A stretch of DNA of 25,365 bases from Stramenopiles sp. TOSAG23-3 (lineage: Eukaryota; Sar): the NCBI GenBank assembly GCA_900128585.1, contig LT642290.1:1-25365 (forward strand), given 5' to 3'. The notes below the pieces were generated by a model. That model ran no database searches. It was not told the origin of the DNA and was given only the letters and a program-made list of their open reading frames with translations. Both the position numbers and the translations under genes were made by a program. This document shows, piece by piece, positions 1 to 10,243 of the stretch. The stretch's first letter is position 1, and each line of letters begins with the position of its first letter.

Positions 1-3000
1 GCTGTTACATGGTTGAGCTACACGTATTTGTTCGTGCGTATGATGCGTAACCCAATGGCCTACGGCATTAGTTACGAGGAGAAACACATGGATCATCGTT
101 TGGTTCGGAGAAGAACAGAGTTGATACAGTCAGCAGCACGCCAGTTGGATGACGCTCGTATGGCGCGGTACGACGCAAAGTCTGGTAATTTGGCCATCAC
201 CAGCCTCGGGCGAGTGGCAAGTCACTTTTATCTGAAGCACGAAACGATCATAGAGTTCAATAAGAAGCTAAGTCCACATCTAGCAATGAAAGATGTGCTC
301 GACTTGATTTGCAGTGCAGAGGAATTGGACAACGTGCGAGTCCGTGACGAGGAGCTTAAAGAATTGGACATGATCAAAGCAAAAGCCCCCTTTGCAATTA
401 AAGGCGGGATTGAAAATAAGAACGGAAAATGCAACGCGCTGCTGCAAGGGTATATATCCCGAATATATCCACGATCCTTCACGTTGGTATCAGACACACA
501 TTACGTGGCACAAAATGCCGCTCGGGTTACTCGGGGGCTATTCGAAATCTGTCTCAAGAGAGGGTGGCCTGGGCTATCCGAAACCTTCCTTACCCTTAGC
601 AAGGCGATAGACAAACGCACGTGGTGGGAACCTATCTGCCATCCATTGCGGCAGTTTGAAAAACTTCCCATGGAACTTGTACGGAAACTCGAGGAGCGGG
701 ATGTACCGATGAGTAAATTGTATGACTTCTCGGCGCAGCAGCTGGGCCAGTTGGTACGATACAAACGAATGGGAGACAAACTTTTGGACTACATTCGTCA
801 GTTCCCCGCATTGGACATTCAAGTTAAGCTCTTGCCGATAACCAGGACCATTTTGAAGGTGGAGTTGGAGATATACCCTGACTTTATCTGGTCGGACAGA
901 AATCATGGCAACATCCAGCCATGGTATATATGGATGGAGGATTCTGAAAATGACAGGATTTATCACTCGGAATACTTGATGATCACCAAAAAGCAATACC
1001 TGTCCGAAGAGCCCATTCAAATGGTTTTTACCGTGCCAATCTTTGAGCCACTGCCTGCGCAGTACTACATACGGGCCGAAAGCGACAGATGGATCGGCGC
1101 CTCTCACGTAATAGCAGCATCGTTCCAACATTTAATTTTGCCAGACCACCGGTCGCCGTACACGGACTTGATGGATTTACAACCGCTGTCAATTAAAGCA
1201 CTACAAAATAGCGACTTCCAGAGCCTGTTTTCATGGACGCATTTTAACCCCATTCAGACGCAGATCTTCCCAACGGTTTACCACACGAACAGGAACATAT
1301 TGCTCGGTGCCCCTACAGGAAGTGGGAAGACAGTAGTGGCCGAACTGGCAATGATGAAATTGTGGCGAGAAAGGCCGGGCGCAAAAGTAGTTTACATCGC
1401 ACCTCTCAAAGCACTTGCGCGAGAGCGCCATTCGGACTGGAGGCGGAAGTATGGACCGACGTCGCGTGTTAGGCGGCAGGTGGTGCAGCTGACGGGGGAC
1501 GTCACCCCCGATATGCAATCGTTGAAAAATTCGCATATTATAATAACCACTCCAGAAAAGTGGGACGGTGTGAGTCGTTCTTGGCACAGGCGGTCGTATG
1601 TGAAGCAGGTCGAACTGGTGATCATTGATGAAATCCACCTACTTGGTGAAGATCGTGGCCCTGTGTTGGAGGCGGTCGTCAGCCGCATGCGGAACATTTC
1701 CACGCAACTTGAGAATCCAATTAGACTGGTTGGCCTAAGCACTGCACTTGCGAACGCCCACGACTTAGGATCATGGATGGGGATACGGAAAGTTGGCCTC
1801 TATAATTTTAGGCCATCGGTGCGACCGGTGCCGTTAGAAGTCCACATCTCAGGTTTTCCAGGCCGCCATTACTGCCCACGGATGGCAACTATGAACAAGC
1901 CCACGTACATTTCGATTAAGACATACAGCCCCGACAAACCGACGCTCGTGTTTGTTTCTTCACGGCGTCAAACGCGGTTAACGGCGCTTGATCTGATTTC
2001 ACTGTGTGCAGCAGAAGAAAACCCCCGCCAGTTCTTAAGGATCGCTGAGGATGAAATCGATATTCTTAGCCAAACCTGCCGCGACAAAGCCCTGCAAGAC
2101 ACCCTGCCGTTCGGGATAGGCATACATCATGGTGGGTTATGCAGCCAAGACAGGGAAATTGTTGAAAAATTGTTTCTGGAAGGGCACATTCAAGTTTTAG
2201 TCTGCACATCAACGCTTGCGTGGGGTGTCAATTTCCCCGCCCATTTAGTGGTGATAAAAGGGACGGAGTACTTTGACGGGAAACTAGGACGGTATGTAGA
2301 CTTTGCCATAACTGATATTTTACAAATGATGGGGCGTGCGGGACGACCACAGTTCGACAAGGATGCAGTCGCGTGTGTATTGATTCATGAGCCAAAAAAA
2401 GAGTTCTACAAGAAATTCCTTTACGAGCCGTTTCCTGTCGAAAGCAAGTTGTTGCATGGCGACGTATTGCACAACCATGTAAATGCTGAAATATCGGGCG
2501 GCGTGATTGCATCGTTGAAAGATACAGTTGAATACTTAACTTGGACATATATGTTTCGGCGAATTTTGAAAAACCCGTCGTTCTATGGACTGGATGATGC
2601 GAGCGATGATACTGTCGAGAAGTTCTTGCTAGATTTGTGCAAACTAGTGCTCCGCGATTTGAAAGACAGTGGGTGTATCGAAGCGTCCGGCAGTCTTGAA
2701 GACATTGGACCGTTGCCGTTGGGCAAGATCGCATCGTATTACTATATTTCGTATAGGACTGTATTTTGCTTCTACGACAGAATAACAGAATGGAACCGCC
2801 CGACCCAAAAGGATGTGTTTAGGTTGCTTTCCGATGCAATTGAGTACGATGAATTGCCAGTCCGACACAACGAGGACAAACTGAATGTAGAGTTGGCAAA
2901 ATTCTGCACGTGGTCGATCGACGAAGACATGGCTGGCGACCCTCACGTCAAGTGCTTTCTGTTGCTGCAAGCACACCATTTTCGCATAAAATTGCCCATG

Positions 3001-3540
3001 AGTGACTACATCACAGATTTAAAGTCTGTCATGGACCAGGCATTTCGAATCACGAGTGCGATGGTGGACATCTCAGCATACGTGGGTAACTTAACTGCGA
3101 CCACAGAGGCAATAATGTTGGCACAAAACCTGAAACGAATCTCCAAGAATGGGCGGGAGAGACCTAGTATTGATTTGGACATTGCCCTATTTGACCATCC
3201 GGGCAGCACCGAGATACCAGAAGGCCAGAACCTTGTTTTAGATAACGTTTACAAGCTACGCGTGGACATGTTTGCAAAAGCGTTGCCACCGAAGCAGAAA
3301 GGCAGTTCCCGCAGAGCGACCTGGTGGGTCATTCTTGGGGAGAAGTCTTCCAATACAATTTTCAGCATCAAGCGGTTTTCCTTTGGAAACCGTCATATTG
3401 TAAAACAGGAATTAGAGTTTTCCTTTGATATTCTGGGCACAAAAGTGTTGACTTGCTTTCTTATGTCAGACAACTTGCCAGGAATTCCAGTGGAGAAAGA
3501 GTTTGTCAAAGGAGTGGTGTCCGACTGTCTTAAAGTTTAA
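1..3540 (+). CDS. ASCC3: ASCC3/Slh1-like DExH RNA helicase, C-terminal part (5' partial)
   Basis: Ski2-like helicase with the Brr2/ASCC3 two-cassette layout. In the known family ASCC3/Slh1 splits collided ribosomes (RQT complex) and acts with ALKBH3 in alkylation repair. The frame is open from base 1 (AVTWLSYTYLFVRM), so there is no true start here and the first helicase cassette lies upstream. What remains is the winged-helix and first Sec63 region (about residues 1-390), then an intact second cassette: Walker A GAPTGSGKT at 1306-1332, DEIH at 1627-1638, GLSTA motif III near 1732, and motif VI QMMGRAGRPQ at 2323-2352. A second winged helix and a shortened second Sec63 follow. The intact second ATPase favours ASCC3 over BRR2, whose second cassette is degenerate; this rests on remembered family sequences. 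No intron is visible in 3.5 kb. Stop TAA at 3538-3540. Confidence 0.9.
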   Translation, partial: AVTWLSYTYLFVRMMRNPMAYGISYEEKHMDHRLVRRRTELIQSAARQLDDARMARYDAKSGNLAITSLGRVASHFYLKHETIIEFNKKLSPHLAMKDVLDLICSAEELDNVRVRDEELKELDMIKAKAPFAIKGGIENKNGKCNALLQGYISRIYPRSFTLVSDTHYVAQNAARVTRGLFEICLKRGWPGLSETFLTLSKAIDKRTWWEPICHPLRQFEKLPMELVRKLEERDVPMSKLYDFSAQQLGQLVRYKRMGDKLLDYIRQFPALDIQVKLLPITRTILKVELEIYPDFIWSDRNHGNIQPWYIWMEDSENDRIYHSEYLMITKKQYLSEEPIQMVFTVPIFEPLPAQYYIRAESDRWIGASHVIAASFQHLILPDHRSPYTDLMDLQPLSIKALQNSDFQSLFSWTHFNPIQTQIFPTVYHTNRNILLGAPTGSGKTVVAELAMMKLWRERPGAKVVYIAPLKALARERHSDWRRKYGPTSRVRRQVVQLTGDVTPDMQSLKNSHIIITTPEKWDGVSRSWHRRSYVKQVELVIIDEIHLLGEDRGPVLEAVVSRMRNISTQLENPIRLVGLSTALANAHDLGSWMGIRKVGLYNFRPSVRPVPLEVHISGFPGRHYCPRMATMNKPTYISIKTYSPDKPTLVFVSSRRQTRLTALDLISLCAAEENPRQFLRIAEDEIDILSQTCRDKALQDTLPFGIGIHHGGLCSQDREIVEKLFLEGHIQVLVCTSTLAWGVNFPAHLVVIKGTEYFDGKLGRYVDFAITDILQMMGRAGRPQFDKDAVACVLIHEPKKEFYKKFLYEPFPVESKLLHGDVLHNHVNAEISGGVIASLKDTVEYLTWTYMFRRILKNPSFYGLDDASDDTVEKFLLDLCKLVLRDLKDSGCIEASGSLEDIGPLPLGKIASYYYISYRTVFCFYDRITEWNRPTQKDVFRLLSDAIEYDELPVRHNEDKLNVELAKFCTWSIDEDMAGDPHVKCFLLLQAHHFRIKLPMSDYITDLKSVMDQAFRITSAMVDISAYVGNLTATTEAIMLAQNLKRISKNGRERPSIDLDIALFDHPGSTEIPEGQNLVLDNVYKLRVDMFAKALPPKQKGSSRRATWWVILGEKSSNTIFSIKRFSFGNRHIVKQELEFSFDILGTKVLTCFLMSDNLPGIPVEKEFVKGVVSDCLKV

Positions 3541-4333
3541 AAATCCGAATCCAAAAGGGCTGGCTTTGCAGCAGTTCATCACAACATTATTTTGTTGTTG
3601 TTGTTGTTAGTTGTCGCAAATTTCAGACTTTTCGTCGGCGCTCCTCCTGTAACACAGCAAAAAAACGATATACAAGTACACAGCAAAGAAAAGAGGAGTT
3701 TACTGTTCTCTCATCTCTGATTGGTGATTGAGTGGAAGGAATATAGGAGGAAAGAGGTATAATAGAAGCTAAAAAATAAACTTGATATCAAAAATAAATC
3801 TTACCAGCAGGAACACAACATCAACAAAATACTATTTTCAAAATATATTAAGCAACAACAAACCGGACACAAAAAAAACACACAAATAAAAAACGAAAAG
3901 TGGGGAAATTAGACTACACAAATATGTACTTATGTATTAATTGGCAAATTGATTGGGTTATTTTTTTTATCAAAAAATACAAAATAATAATCAATTCCTC
4001 TTTTTTTCTTCTTTTTCTTGTTGTGTGTTTTTTGTTGTTTGTTGTCTTCTTCTTCTCATTCTTCATAATATTATTATTATCGCAGCCGCCGCCGACCACC
4101 AAATGCCAAAAAAAAAATAAAAAGAAGAAGTGGCTGAATCAAACAAAAGTGTTTTTTTCTTTAGCAGAAGGTTCAATCTCCACCATTCTTCCAGACTTTC
4201 TATCGCCCGATATTAAATTCATTTCAATTAACAGGATTCACCCAATTTTTGAAAAGTAAGAATTTTCTAGGATCACCGTTTTGTACGACTTGTTCTGTCT
4301 GGAAAGGATTTTATCAGTCGCGTATAGAGTCCA
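3541..4333. other. AT-rich intergenic spacer
   Basis: No supported gene. It holds a (TTG)n run near 3592-3608, an AATAAA near 3774 that could serve 3' end formation of the helicase, and A- and T-rich low-complexity stretches. The open frames here encode only Phe/Lys/Leu-rich low-complexity peptides. The promoter of the 4334 gene must lie in the right part, but no confident motif stands out. Confidence 0.6.
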
Positions 4334-7300
4334 ATGAGAATAGTTGGTGGCTACTTTCTGCGTGGTGTCCACGTGGCCGTCCTTACATTTTTCTTCGTTG
4401 CAACCTTTGATAATGCCCTGTCTGAAGTCTTGTACTCGCGCCCCATAATGTTTGACGACAAACATTATGGGGATATAAAGATATCTTCCAAACGTGAGCC
4501 TGTAGATACAATTCACGCATTTTGTAAAAAGCACAACTTACCACCGCACGTAAAGCGTGGTATCATGGTGGACGTCTGTAAGCAAGAAAAAGTAGTATGC
4601 ACGCGTGACAAACCGGTCTTATTCCGGACGCCGATAACTATAAACGGAACAAAGCTAGGCGTTCTAAAAATTTTAGAAGGAGAAGAACCCGCAGATATAA
4701 TATTTCATTTTGCACGTACAAGACCGAAAGTGACTGCCAAAATGAAGAAGGCGCTTTTGCGTCATGCTTGCAAAGCGATGAAGTGCACGCGGAACAAGGC
4801 TGTTGTTTACACTAAGCCTTTGGTATATGAGGGTAAAACGTACCCAAAAATAGTGCTGTACGATGACGGGAAAGAGCCTAGTGACAAAATATACAAATTC
4901 ACTTATGCCCACGGCCTGCCCCGTCATATTCATAGAGCAGTCGTCACGGACGTTTGCTCAGTAGAGTGGATAGAGTGTCAGCGAACTGCCCCTGTGGTCT
5001 ACCGGGCCCCGATGCTTATTCCCAATAGAACAAAACCGGTGGAGTTAGAAATTTACGAATCCGAAGAGCCAGCAGACAAGGTCCACCATTTTTTGCAGAA
5101 ATATAATTTGTCCAAAGCATTGTCGAAGAAGATATTGCTTCGGGCTTGCCGCAAGACGAAGTGTAGCCGAACAGAGCATGCAAAGTTTGTAGATTCAGTG
5201 CACCACCCCGTACAGAAAGAAGATATCCATGTTGGAATTGTCGATGGAGTAGAGCCGGCAGACGTGCTGCAACAGTGGTCGGTCGAGTATGATATTCCGC
5301 GTTCTCTTCGGGAAAAGGTGCTCAAACGTGCTTGTAAGGTTTTCAACTGTACCCGGGAAAGGGCAAAACTTTACGAAAGGCCTATCATGTACGATGACGT
5401 GGACCAAGGCAACGTTGTCGTGCTGGAAGACGAAGAACCCGCGGACATCGTGCAACAATTTTGTTTGAACAGAAGCCTCCCGGTAGAATTAAGAAACACA
5501 GTGATCGAAGACGCCTGTAAAACGGTGAAATGCACAAGGCTGGACCCAATTATTTTGGAAACAGCGGTAGTCGACGAGAATGGTACTTGGTATGCAAATG
5601 TTACATTTTTTGACGGAGAGGAACCGGCGGATAAAATTTACAGCGAAACGAAGGATACGAACATTACGCACGAAATTAAGCACGAGTTCTTGCTGCAGAA
5701 TGTTTGCAGTGTGATTCCATGCAGGCGTGATCGTGCGATCCTCTTTCAAAATCCAGTTGTGGCCAACGGCAAAAAATACCCTGACTTGATTATTTTTGAT
5801 GCCCCAGATCAAGAACCAACGGACGTCGTATACAATTATTGCAAAAAACACCAAATCCCTGGCTTGCACATGCAACTCCTAACGCATGCATGCCAGGCAG
5901 CGCGGTGTTCTCGTGCAGAGCCCATAATATTTCGGTCCATCATATTGGGAGAGAAAAACGAGGAACTTGGGACGTTAAAGATAAAGCAAGGCGAAGAGCC
6001 CGCTGATGCAATTTTTGAGTTTTGTAAAGAACAAAACTGCACGGAACATTTTCGCCGCAATTTGTTGACCCAAATATGCCCCACAGAGGGGATCGAGTGT
6101 AGTCGCGCAGAGGCGATGATCCTGAGCGTGCCCGTTGTGCACCCTGATTATGGAAACTTTGGGACTCTTTACGTACCGGAAAACAGAGAACCAGCGGATG
6201 TTGTTGAAGAGTTTTCAAATAAAATATTTTTGCCTCGAGACTTTCGTGGTTCAATCATCACTCACGTTTGTAATTTATTTGGAAAACACTACTGGTTCAA
6301 AAATTGTACTCGTCGGCTTCCGTTGTTACTGAACCAAAGTCTGAAGGTGGATAACAGAACTCTCCCCAGACTCGAAATATTCGGTGCAGGGGAGCCTGCG
6401 GATACCATAGATCGTTGGGCAGAAGAATATGGAATCGAAAAGCATATAAGGGACACAGTCATACACAATTTGTGCTCCCGAGATAATTTCCAGTGCAAGC
6501 GCACGATCCCCTGCATATTTCGGATAACTGTATCAGAGTTTTCTGAATCGCCGTTGGAGGTAATGGAGAACGAAGAGGCCATTGACGCTGTCACAAAATA
6601 CATGCGCATAAACGGCGCCCCGCAGCACAAGCGACGTCAACTATTTGACATTGCCTGTAAAGCCCCCAGGGTGATCTGCACCCGCAGGAAAGGGGTTTAT
6701 TACAAAAACACTGTCCAAGGAATTGACGAACCGCTTGTCATCTGGGATGATAATCTTGAGACGGTTGATGCTATTTACAAGTGGGGAAAACGAAATAATT
6801 TGACCTGGATGGAGCGGGATAGAATATACCGGGCAGTTGTTCCAGTAACGAAAAGCGGTAGAGGCGAAGTAATGATTGCATCGTTTCCTGTAAACAATGA
6901 CACGGTTCCTTACTGCCACCGGTTGCTGCAAAATGCTCCATTTCGTGAATACGAGCTGTTTTCAGGAAGCCTGGTTGCCCTCATGTTATCGGTCCCACTC
7001 TTGACCGTGAACGCGTTTGTAGGCGTTAACCCAATCCTGTCGTCCTTGTACCTTGGGCTGTCTGCGGCATTATCGTATTTTGTAGCCGAGCCTTTATCGG
7101 TTGCTACAAGGGTACCATCCCCACAGCTCGAGGCAACGAACTATTTTAATCTTTATCACGTGGCCGATGTCATGGTACGCGAGGGTCAACAACCGTACGA
7201 CGCCGTCTACGAATTCGGAAAATCACGAGAAGGGGCAAAGTTTGAAACGCTGCGTACGCCCAAATTCGATCATATTTTTGAAGGCCTTTGCGAAGACGAG

Positions 7301-7876
7301 GGCGTGAAATGTAATCGCAGGTTCGCGCAGGAAGAAATGTTCAAGGCGGAAGTGAGCCAGCATGGACACAAGCGATTTCTTCATTATATGAAACCGCTGA
7401 ATGAGTCGAAGTGTAAACCAATTGAAGAAAATGGCGTCCTGGGGACAACATGCACTAGGCGCCAGAGCAGAAGATTTTGCAAGATGTTGGACCCCCCTCC
7501 ATCAAGCTGTGTTTCGCAAATCATGGGACTGATTAACCAGCACATGGTGACTTACAACAAGCGAAAGTGGAACGGCCGGCGCTTGTATCGAACTTTGGAC
7601 TCTCTAATGGATGCAAGCAATGCCACGATGTGGAAACGGTATCTAAAAGCTAGAAAGGAATTCGTAAAACCATGCTTCCCGGGGCCAACTCCTTTAGGGT
7701 TTTCAACGATGGAGCGGGATAGGCTGCACACCCTTGGGTCTGCGTGGGGTAGTGTCGGAAAAGATCCGGATGAACGTGCATTTTACGACCAGCCTTGCCG
7801 AATAGTCTTTGGGGCTATGTGCGCAAAAACGAAAAAGTCTGGCGACATGATAATTGAAACGATGCAGCCGGAATAA
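4334..7876 (+). CDS. Large secreted/ER-lumenal EPAD-Cys repeat protein, unknown family
   Basis: 1180 aa, single exon. The N-terminus (MRIVGGYFLRGVHVAVLTFF...) is a signal peptide or signal anchor with likely cleavage near residue 30. Thirteen tandem units of about 60-65 aa follow from residue 55 to about 840. Each has E-P-A-D (variants EPVD, EPSD, EPTD, EAID, ETVD), an amphipathic segment, then C-x(4-6)-C-[TS]-R and a beta-like stretch leading to the next G-E-E-P-A-D. Two Cys per unit suggest one disulfide each. N-x-S/T sequons are frequent. A hydrophobic stretch at about residues 873-920 could be one or two membrane segments; a degenerate 14th unit (QPYD, residue 953) and a Cys-containing tail to 1180 come after it. 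I do not recognise a named family. Repeats, signal peptide and sequons argue for a lumenal or surface role, possibly binding. The function is unknown. Confidence 0.85.
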   Translation: MRIVGGYFLRGVHVAVLTFFFVATFDNALSEVLYSRPIMFDDKHYGDIKISSKREPVDTIHAFCKKHNLPPHVKRGIMVDVCKQEKVVCTRDKPVLFRTPITINGTKLGVLKILEGEEPADIIFHFARTRPKVTAKMKKALLRHACKAMKCTRNKAVVYTKPLVYEGKTYPKIVLYDDGKEPSDKIYKFTYAHGLPRHIHRAVVTDVCSVEWIECQRTAPVVYRAPMLIPNRTKPVELEIYESEEPADKVHHFLQKYNLSKALSKKILLRACRKTKCSRTEHAKFVDSVHHPVQKEDIHVGIVDGVEPADVLQQWSVEYDIPRSLREKVLKRACKVFNCTRERAKLYERPIMYDDVDQGNVVVLEDEEPADIVQQFCLNRSLPVELRNTVIEDACKTVKCTRLDPIILETAVVDENGTWYANVTFFDGEEPADKIYSETKDTNITHEIKHEFLLQNVCSVIPCRRDRAILFQNPVVANGKKYPDLIIFDAPDQEPTDVVYNYCKKHQIPGLHMQLLTHACQAARCSRAEPIIFRSIILGEKNEELGTLKIKQGEEPADAIFEFCKEQNCTEHFRRNLLTQICPTEGIECSRAEAMILSVPVVHPDYGNFGTLYVPENREPADVVEEFSNKIFLPRDFRGSIITHVCNLFGKHYWFKNCTRRLPLLLNQSLKVDNRTLPRLEIFGAGEPADTIDRWAEEYGIEKHIRDTVIHNLCSRDNFQCKRTIPCIFRITVSEFSESPLEVMENEEAIDAVTKYMRINGAPQHKRRQLFDIACKAPRVICTRRKGVYYKNTVQGIDEPLVIWDDNLETVDAIYKWGKRNNLTWMERDRIYRAVVPVTKSGRGEVMIASFPVNNDTVPYCHRLLQNAPFREYELFSGSLVALMLSVPLLTVNAFVGVNPILSSLYLGLSAALSYFVAEPLSVATRVPSPQLEATNYFNLYHVADVMVREGQQPYDAVYEFGKSREGAKFETLRTPKFDHIFEGLCEDEGVKCNRRFAQEEMFKAEVSQHGHKRFLHYMKPLNESKCKPIEENGVLGTTCTRRQSRRFCKMLDPPPSSCVSQIMGLINQHMVTYNKRKWNGRRLYRTLDSLMDASNATMWKRYLKARKEFVKPCFPGPTPLGFSTMERDRLHTLGSAWGSVGKDPDERAFYDQPCRIVFGAMCAKTKKSGDMIIETMQPE
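4496..6850 (+). repeat. 13 tandem ~63-codon protein repeats (EPAD/Cys-pair units)
   Basis: The EPAD-type motif first appears at 4496-4507 and the 13th (ETVD) at 6758-6769, a mean spacing of about 63 codons. A 14th copy (QPYD) lies apart at about 7190. Units are diverged at DNA level, so the expansion is old and the conserved positions (E-P-x-D, the C...C-[TS]-R pair) appear constrained. Confidence 0.8.
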
Positions 7877-8165
7877 AGCGGGCAATTTATTATATGATAT
7901 GTTGATATGTTGTCGAGTGCAACGCAATGTAGTTTTCGTAATCTTAGCACGCCTTGAAATTTTATAAAAGTAAATCTTAGAATTACCCCCCTCGCGTTTA
8001 GAAGTGAACCCGTGGTATTACAGCGTATATAACATTTTACTTAAATAACAGCCAATTTTCTTGTTTTTATAATTTGTTTTTTTTTTTACAGCGCGTGCAC
8101 GTTAAACATATTCTGAACTTCCTTCTGGGGTCATGTGCATGTCGTTTCTTTCAATATTTAGGATT

Positions 8166-9062
8166 TTACAGATTATCACTCTCCTCGCCCCTGACTTTTA
8201 ATGCGTACCCAACACTAACGATCGCACTGAGGAAGATGACGATTGAAAGACTAATTTCAAAGCCTGCCATTAGCTCAGTGTTTGCAATGAACTTCTTTTT
8301 CAAGTCGCTGGCCGCTGGGTAATACTCTGACACCATGGCCTCCGGCAGCGTGTTCCATTTGCTTTGGGCTATCCCTTCAGCACTAGTATAGTAGTCGCTG
8401 CCCCCTTCTGTCTTCGGGAAAGCTGGATCTACTTTGGTGTCGTTGCCCAAATCGCTCACTATTACCCCAAACACTAGCATAATGGTCGCAAAGGCAATGG
8501 CAACAAACGCATACACGAAAAGTTTCAGTGAAGACTCTGAAGCCGAGGCAGAATAGCATAATATGCCAACCGCGATGGTCACGATCATGAGCGGGATGAA
8601 ACTGTTTGTTGGCACGGTCACTGAATAATTTGCGCTGTTTGGCACTGCGGGGTCTTCGTAGTTGTTGCACAAGCGTTGAAACATGCAGGTGACTTCAAAA
8701 CCCAGCGCCGCGATGAATATTATACTCACTGTGAAGAATCCCATGACCATTTTCATTACCTTGAATTTAACCTCTATTTTGCTATGTCGAATTCTCGCTC
8801 GGTCGTTACCACCACCCCCCTTCTCGTCACCGCGGTTCTTCCGTTTCTTCTTCTTCCTTTGCTTTTCTATATCACCGCCAGCGTCGTCCACATCCTCATC
8901 ATCGTCTCCACCTTTTTCTTCTGTTTCATCGTCCGCGTTATCGAGTAGACCTTCCTTTTCGTCCGCATCTCCTTTCGCTTTCTTTCTCTTCCGCTCCCTT
9001 CGTTTCTTCCTCCTCTCTTCTCTAGTCTCCGTCATCTGGACGCCGTTGTCCTCGTCTGACAT
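8166..9062 (-). CDS. Four-TM membrane protein with highly charged N-terminal tail (tetraspanin-like shape)
   Basis: 298 aa with an ATG start at 9062. Residues 1-100 are extremely charged: several K/R clusters (RRKKRRERKRKK, KQRKKKKRKNR) separated by an acidic D/E block. Four hydrophobic segments follow: about residues 104-127, 156-178, 180-205 and 270-292. A short loop with two Cys lies between TM1 and TM2, and a longer loop of about 65 aa between TM3 and TM4. That spacing matches tetraspanin topology, but the CCG motif of the large loop is absent, so I do not assign the family. The basic clusters could be cytosolic lipid- or RNA-contacting tails, or nuclear-localisation-like sequences. It is convergent with the EPAD-repeat gene, with 289 nt between the stops. 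Confidence 0.75.
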   Translation of the reverse strand: MSDEDNGVQMTETREERRKKRRERKRKKAKGDADEKEGLLDNADDETEEKGGDDDEDVDDAGGDIEKQRKKKKRKNRGDEKGGGGNDRARIRHSKIEVKFKVMKMVMGFFTVSIIFIAALGFEVTCMFQRLCNNYEDPAVPNSANYSVTVPTNSFIPLMIVTIAVGILCYSASASESSLKLFVYAFVAIAFATIMLVFGVIVSDLGNDTKVDPAFPKTEGGSDYYTSAEGIAQSKWNTLPEAMVSEYYPAASDLKKKFIANTELMAGFEISLSIVIFLSAIVSVGYALKVRGEESDNL

Positions 9063-10243
9063 GTTGTTGCTTCGTTACGGTTTTGTCTATGCTAAGGTCG
9101 CTGCAGATGCTCCACGTCTTGAAATTGTATAAGACGGTATTAAACATTTCTGGTACTCGGCATAGATTTCTTTCTTTACCGGTCTTCTTCCGATGACTTC
9201 AACAATAACTGTTGGTTCCTAATATATAAAAATTACTGTAGTTAGTATAATATAGTAGTATAATAAAAAATAAAAAAAATTATTTTTTATATTTTTTTTT
9301 TGAAAAAAAAAAGAAGAAGTTATAGAGAGTAACATATATAACAACAACAACAACAACTCGAAAATCATCGTAATACTATACTATACGAACATTAATATAT
9401 TCACAGCAAAAGTGAATGTTGTTGTGACCTATTCTTTTAGTCACTAAATCCCGTTTGTACACCCATTGTACACTATCGGTTAGTTAAAATTAATTATAAT
9501 AAATTAATTTTTGAATTTCAATTATTTATACGTATTTATTGAAATAAAATAAATATTTAAAAAATATATTATTTATTGGCCCCGTTATACTGTACAGTAG
9601 GAATAAGCTAATATTTCTGTAGTTAATTAATTACTTGTATATTAATAAATATCTACATAAATAACATACGTACAATACCATTTCATTTTTGTTCGATAAT
9701 GTAATACTGTCCTCGTAAATCAAGTTATATGTGCATATAGTTTAAATTAAATATATTTAGAATATTGATCCTGTGATAGAGACATCCTCGTACTAGTAGT
9801 TATATGTGAGATCGGATTTTTTATTTATTTGCTTCGTTTTTTGTATTTTATTTTCGTTTGTATTAATACGCGTATTATTCCTAGTAATACTACCTGGTGT
9901 GGATTTTGTTAAAATTATATTTAGTCTTTTTTCTTTTATTTGCTATTTTATCGCTTTAATTATTACACCGACCTATTCTCTTCTAGGGAATTTTTAATAT
10001 TGGATCTTAGCCCTCCTTATCCCCGATGATTGTTTTTATCACTACTATTATTATATTACCCGCTGTATTTGATTTACCTAGTTAGCTATGTAGATAAAAA
10101 AGTAATAATATTATACCAAGGAGGTAATAAAGACGACGACTAATAAATAATAATACATTTTTTTATTACACTGAATACATCTTTGATTTTTTTACTGATT
10201 TCCATCTGAAATAGTGTAAAACAAATAATGGATTTAGGCTTGT
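9063..10243. other. AT-rich spacer between divergent genes
   Basis: About 1.2 kb between two divergently transcribed genes, so it must hold both promoters. It is very AT-rich, with poly-A/poly-T tracts near 9265-9313 that can fold on themselves and a (CAA)n run at about 9341-9356. I see no RNA gene or supported coding frame. The 63-aa frame at 9806-9997 is Phe/Ile/Leu-rich and follows base composition. Confidence 0.6.

Noticed and set aside
3900-4259. 119-aa plus-strand frame
   Set aside because: Mostly Phe/Ile/Lys runs from AT-rich and CTT-type simple sequence, with no domain; it lies in a spacer just upstream of a real start.
9806-9997. 63-aa plus-strand frame
   Set aside because: Hydrophobic only because the DNA is T-rich; no family features.
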